A stretch of 35,378 nt of DNA from JAAYGD01 sp964609995 (GTDB lineage: Bacteria > Bacillota_I > Bacilli_A > RF39 > UBA660): contig CAZSTI010000008.1 of assembly GCA_964609995.1 (NCBI GenBank), positions 1 through 35,378 on the forward strand, in the 5' to 3' direction. Shown here one piece after another: positions 34,180-35,378 of this stretch. Every line of letters starts with the position of its first letter. The first letter of the stretch is position 1. Both the position numbers and the translations under genes were made by a program. The notes beneath the pieces are model-generated. The model was not told the origin of the DNA. It did no database searches and worked only from the letters and a program-made list of their open reading frames with translations.

Positions 34180-35115
34180 ATGAAAAAAAGAAGATTAAAG
34201 AAAAAAGTTAAAATAATTGGAATTGGTATTATTTTATTAACTATAATTATAATTGTTTTAGTTAGACTTTCTATATTGTTTAATAGTTATGAGTATAAAC
34301 TTAAAAAAATTGGATATGATAAAGAAGAAACCAAAATAATATTAAAGTTAGATAAGGAAAAAGTAGATAATATCCTCACTTTTAAATTAAATAAAGAGAT
34401 TCCTTTATTAATTGAAACCAAATATTTTATGTATAAAAATTTAAATTATTACTTAGATTATTATAATAAAAATTCTTCATATAATTTAAGAGATATTGTA
34501 GAAATAGTTAACACTAATAGAGATAAAGAATATTATTCGGATATAAAAAGTTCCGATATAACAAAAGGAACATTAACTTTAGTTAATAAATATTATTCTT
34601 TAAATAAAGAGTATGAACCAATAGAATTAAGAAATATTAATCTACAATATGCATATGCAAATAATAAGTTAATTAAAGAAGCAAATGATAAATATATAGA
34701 ATTAGCGAAAGCTGCAAAAAAATTAAATTACAACATAATTATTAGTTCTTCATATAGAGATTATGAATCACAAGAAGACATATATAATAGAAGAGAAAAA
34801 ACAATGGGTACAGAAAAAACCGATGAATATGTATCAAGACCCGGACATTCAGAGCACCAACTAGGATATGCTATAGATATAGATTTATATAAAACTGAAT
34901 ATGATAAGTTTGAAAATACAGATGAATATAAATGGTTATTAGAAAATGCACATAAATATGGTTTTATACTTAGATATCCAAAAGAAAAAGAAAATATTAC
35001 AGGTTATTCTTTTGAACCTTGGCATTATAGATATGTTGGGATTGAAGTTGCAGAATATATTTATAAAAATAAAATAACATTTGATGAATACTATGCTTAC
35101 TATATAGAAAAATAA
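34180..35115 (+). CDS. VanY/M15B-type D,D-carboxypeptidase
   Basis: This 311-residue membrane-anchored, extracytoplasmic zinc peptidase trims D-Ala from peptidoglycan stem peptides. It has a basic N-terminus, one membrane helix (~15-37), a ~120-residue spacer and an M15 domain: SSYRDYESQEDIYN, the zinc motif GHSEHQLGYAIDID near 222-235, and EPWHYRYVG near 280. Start 34180 has TGAGGAATGAT upstream; the ATG four codons earlier has none. It implies a peptidoglycan wall. It is monocistronic with its own promoter and terminator. A role in glycopeptide resistance is not implied without van partners. Confidence 0.9.
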   Translation: MKKRRLKKKVKIIGIGIILLTIIIIVLVRLSILFNSYEYKLKKIGYDKEETKIILKLDKEKVDNILTFKLNKEIPLLIETKYFMYKNLNYYLDYYNKNSSYNLRDIVEIVNTNRDKEYYSDIKSSDITKGTLTLVNKYYSLNKEYEPIELRNINLQYAYANNKLIKEANDKYIELAKAAKKLNYNIIISSSYRDYESQEDIYNRREKTMGTEKTDEYVSRPGHSEHQLGYAIDIDLYKTEYDKFENTDEYKWLLENAHKYGFILRYPKEKENITGYSFEPWHYRYVGIEVAEYIYKNKITFDEYYAYYIEK

Positions 35116-35135
35116 GAGGTTAACCTCTTATTTTT
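35108..35135. terminator. Palindromic terminator after the carboxypeptidase gene
   Basis: AAAAATAAGAGGTT and AACCTCTTATTTTT form a perfect inverted repeat that includes the stop codon and ends in T on both strands. Confidence 0.8.
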
Positions 35136-35289
35136 AATATCATATTATAGTTTTTTCTTGTGACTTTTATAATAAGTTTAACAAATATATTAATATATAT
35201 CTTTTTTTTAATATTTCCATACAAATTTTAAATTATTAAATAATTCTTTCACAACATCACTTCCACTTTGATTATACCAAAAAAATAAT
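35136..35289. other. AT-rich intergenic stretch with no supported gene
   Basis: Only a 14-codon reading frame is seen (minus strand, GTG at 35252 to a stop at 35208). It has a TATAAT-like hexamer and a GGAAGTGA site upstream and would encode a sequence ending LKFVWKY. This resembles the start of an ABC exporter but stops at once. It is treated as a possible gene remnant, not a gene. Confidence 0.4.
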
Positions 35290-35320
35290 AAAGACTACAT
35301 TAATATGTAGCCTTTTTATT
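35290..35320 (-). terminator. Terminator downstream of the tRNA gene
   Basis: On the minus strand GGCTACAT and ATGTAGTC pair around ATTA and are followed by a T-rich run, just after the tRNA 3' end. Confidence 0.75.
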
Positions 35321-35325
35321 AACAA

Positions 35326-35378
35326 TGGCGTCCTGGGAGAGATTCGAACCCCCGACCGATGCCTTAGAAGGGCATTGC
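35326..35378 (-). tRNA. tRNA-Arg(UCU), 5' part beyond the window
   Basis: On the minus strand the 3' portion is clear: anticodon stem ATGCC/GGCAT around the loop CTTCTAA (anticodon TCT, reading AGA), a 5-nt variable region, T arm GGGGG-TTCGAAT-CTCTC, acceptor strand CCAGGAC, discriminator G and encoded CCA. The D arm and 5' acceptor strand lie outside. AGA is the commonest arginine codon in this AT-rich window. Confidence 0.9.

Noticed and set aside
34180..35115. Vancomycin-resistance gene vanY
   Set aside because: Only the M15 carboxypeptidase is present; no vanRS, vanH, vanA or vanX partners. It is better read as a general peptidoglycan D,D-carboxypeptidase.
1..35378. Mycoplasma-type code (TGA = Trp)
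   Set aside because: Several genes end cleanly at TGA with coupled ATGA overlaps, and tryptophans are encoded by TGG.
1..35378. CRISPR array or prophage
   Set aside because: No regularly spaced repeats and no phage structural, integrase or lysis genes are visible.

Overview
The window is a very AT-rich chromosome segment from a low-GC Gram-positive bacterium. It uses the standard genetic code: TGA is used as a stop and tryptophan is TGG. T-box riboswitches, ComN-type and DUF1292 proteins, a relA-dtd operon, D,D-carboxypeptidase and RuvAB point to Firmicutes/Bacilli. Desulfoferrodoxin points to an anaerobe. The very low GC, an archaeal/eukaryotic-type AspRS, glycine-rich pilin-like surface proteins and the gene set together suggest an uncultured gut Bacilli lineage (RF39/RFN20-like) that keeps a cell wall. 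This placement is inference.

Region 1 (1-8.9 kb, read leftwards) is the accessory part. A type VII-secretion-style pair (WXG100-like protein and a small helical protein) starts from a good promoter at 8.9 kb. A decayed gene and a T-box-controlled hisS-aspS operon follow. Next comes a 1241-residue putative secreted effector with a papain-like C-terminal domain, coupled to a 233-residue partner. The effector pair sits between two perfect 55-bp copies of the aspS tail and terminator. A 25-bp repeat lies upstream of both the effector and the decayed gene, and the decayed gene is a truncated paralogue of the effector's partner. This looks like an exchangeable effector/immunity cassette locus.

Region 2 (9-20.1 kb) is mostly housekeeping. 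It holds comN-relA-dtd, a small unknown gene, a GT2-GtrA glycosyltransferase on the plus strand, and queA-tgt followed by a zinc-ribbon membrane protein, a DUF1292 protein, an AlkD-like protein and a one-helix membrane protein. The end of the next operon (ruvA, ruvB, a HAD nucleotidase) is also here.

Region 3 (20.1-25.2 kb) is the rest of that operon: a Val T-box, an HD phosphohydrolase, valS, and an HD protein with a possible ADP-ribosyltransferase-like second half, leading into ruvAB.

Region 4 (25.2-30.8 kb) is a type IV pilus-like module. Two large pilin-tethered glycine-rich/discoidin-like proteins flank a minor prepilin, and a GspE/PilB ATPase is transcribed divergently.

Region 5 (30.8-33.1 kb) is a bacteriocin locus. 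A C39-peptidase ABC exporter is followed by two short double-glycine-leader peptides (45 and 54 residues).

Region 6 (33.1-35.4 kb) holds desulfoferrodoxin with a DUF2179 membrane protein, a VanY-like D,D-carboxypeptidase, and a truncated tRNA-Arg(UCU) at the window edge.
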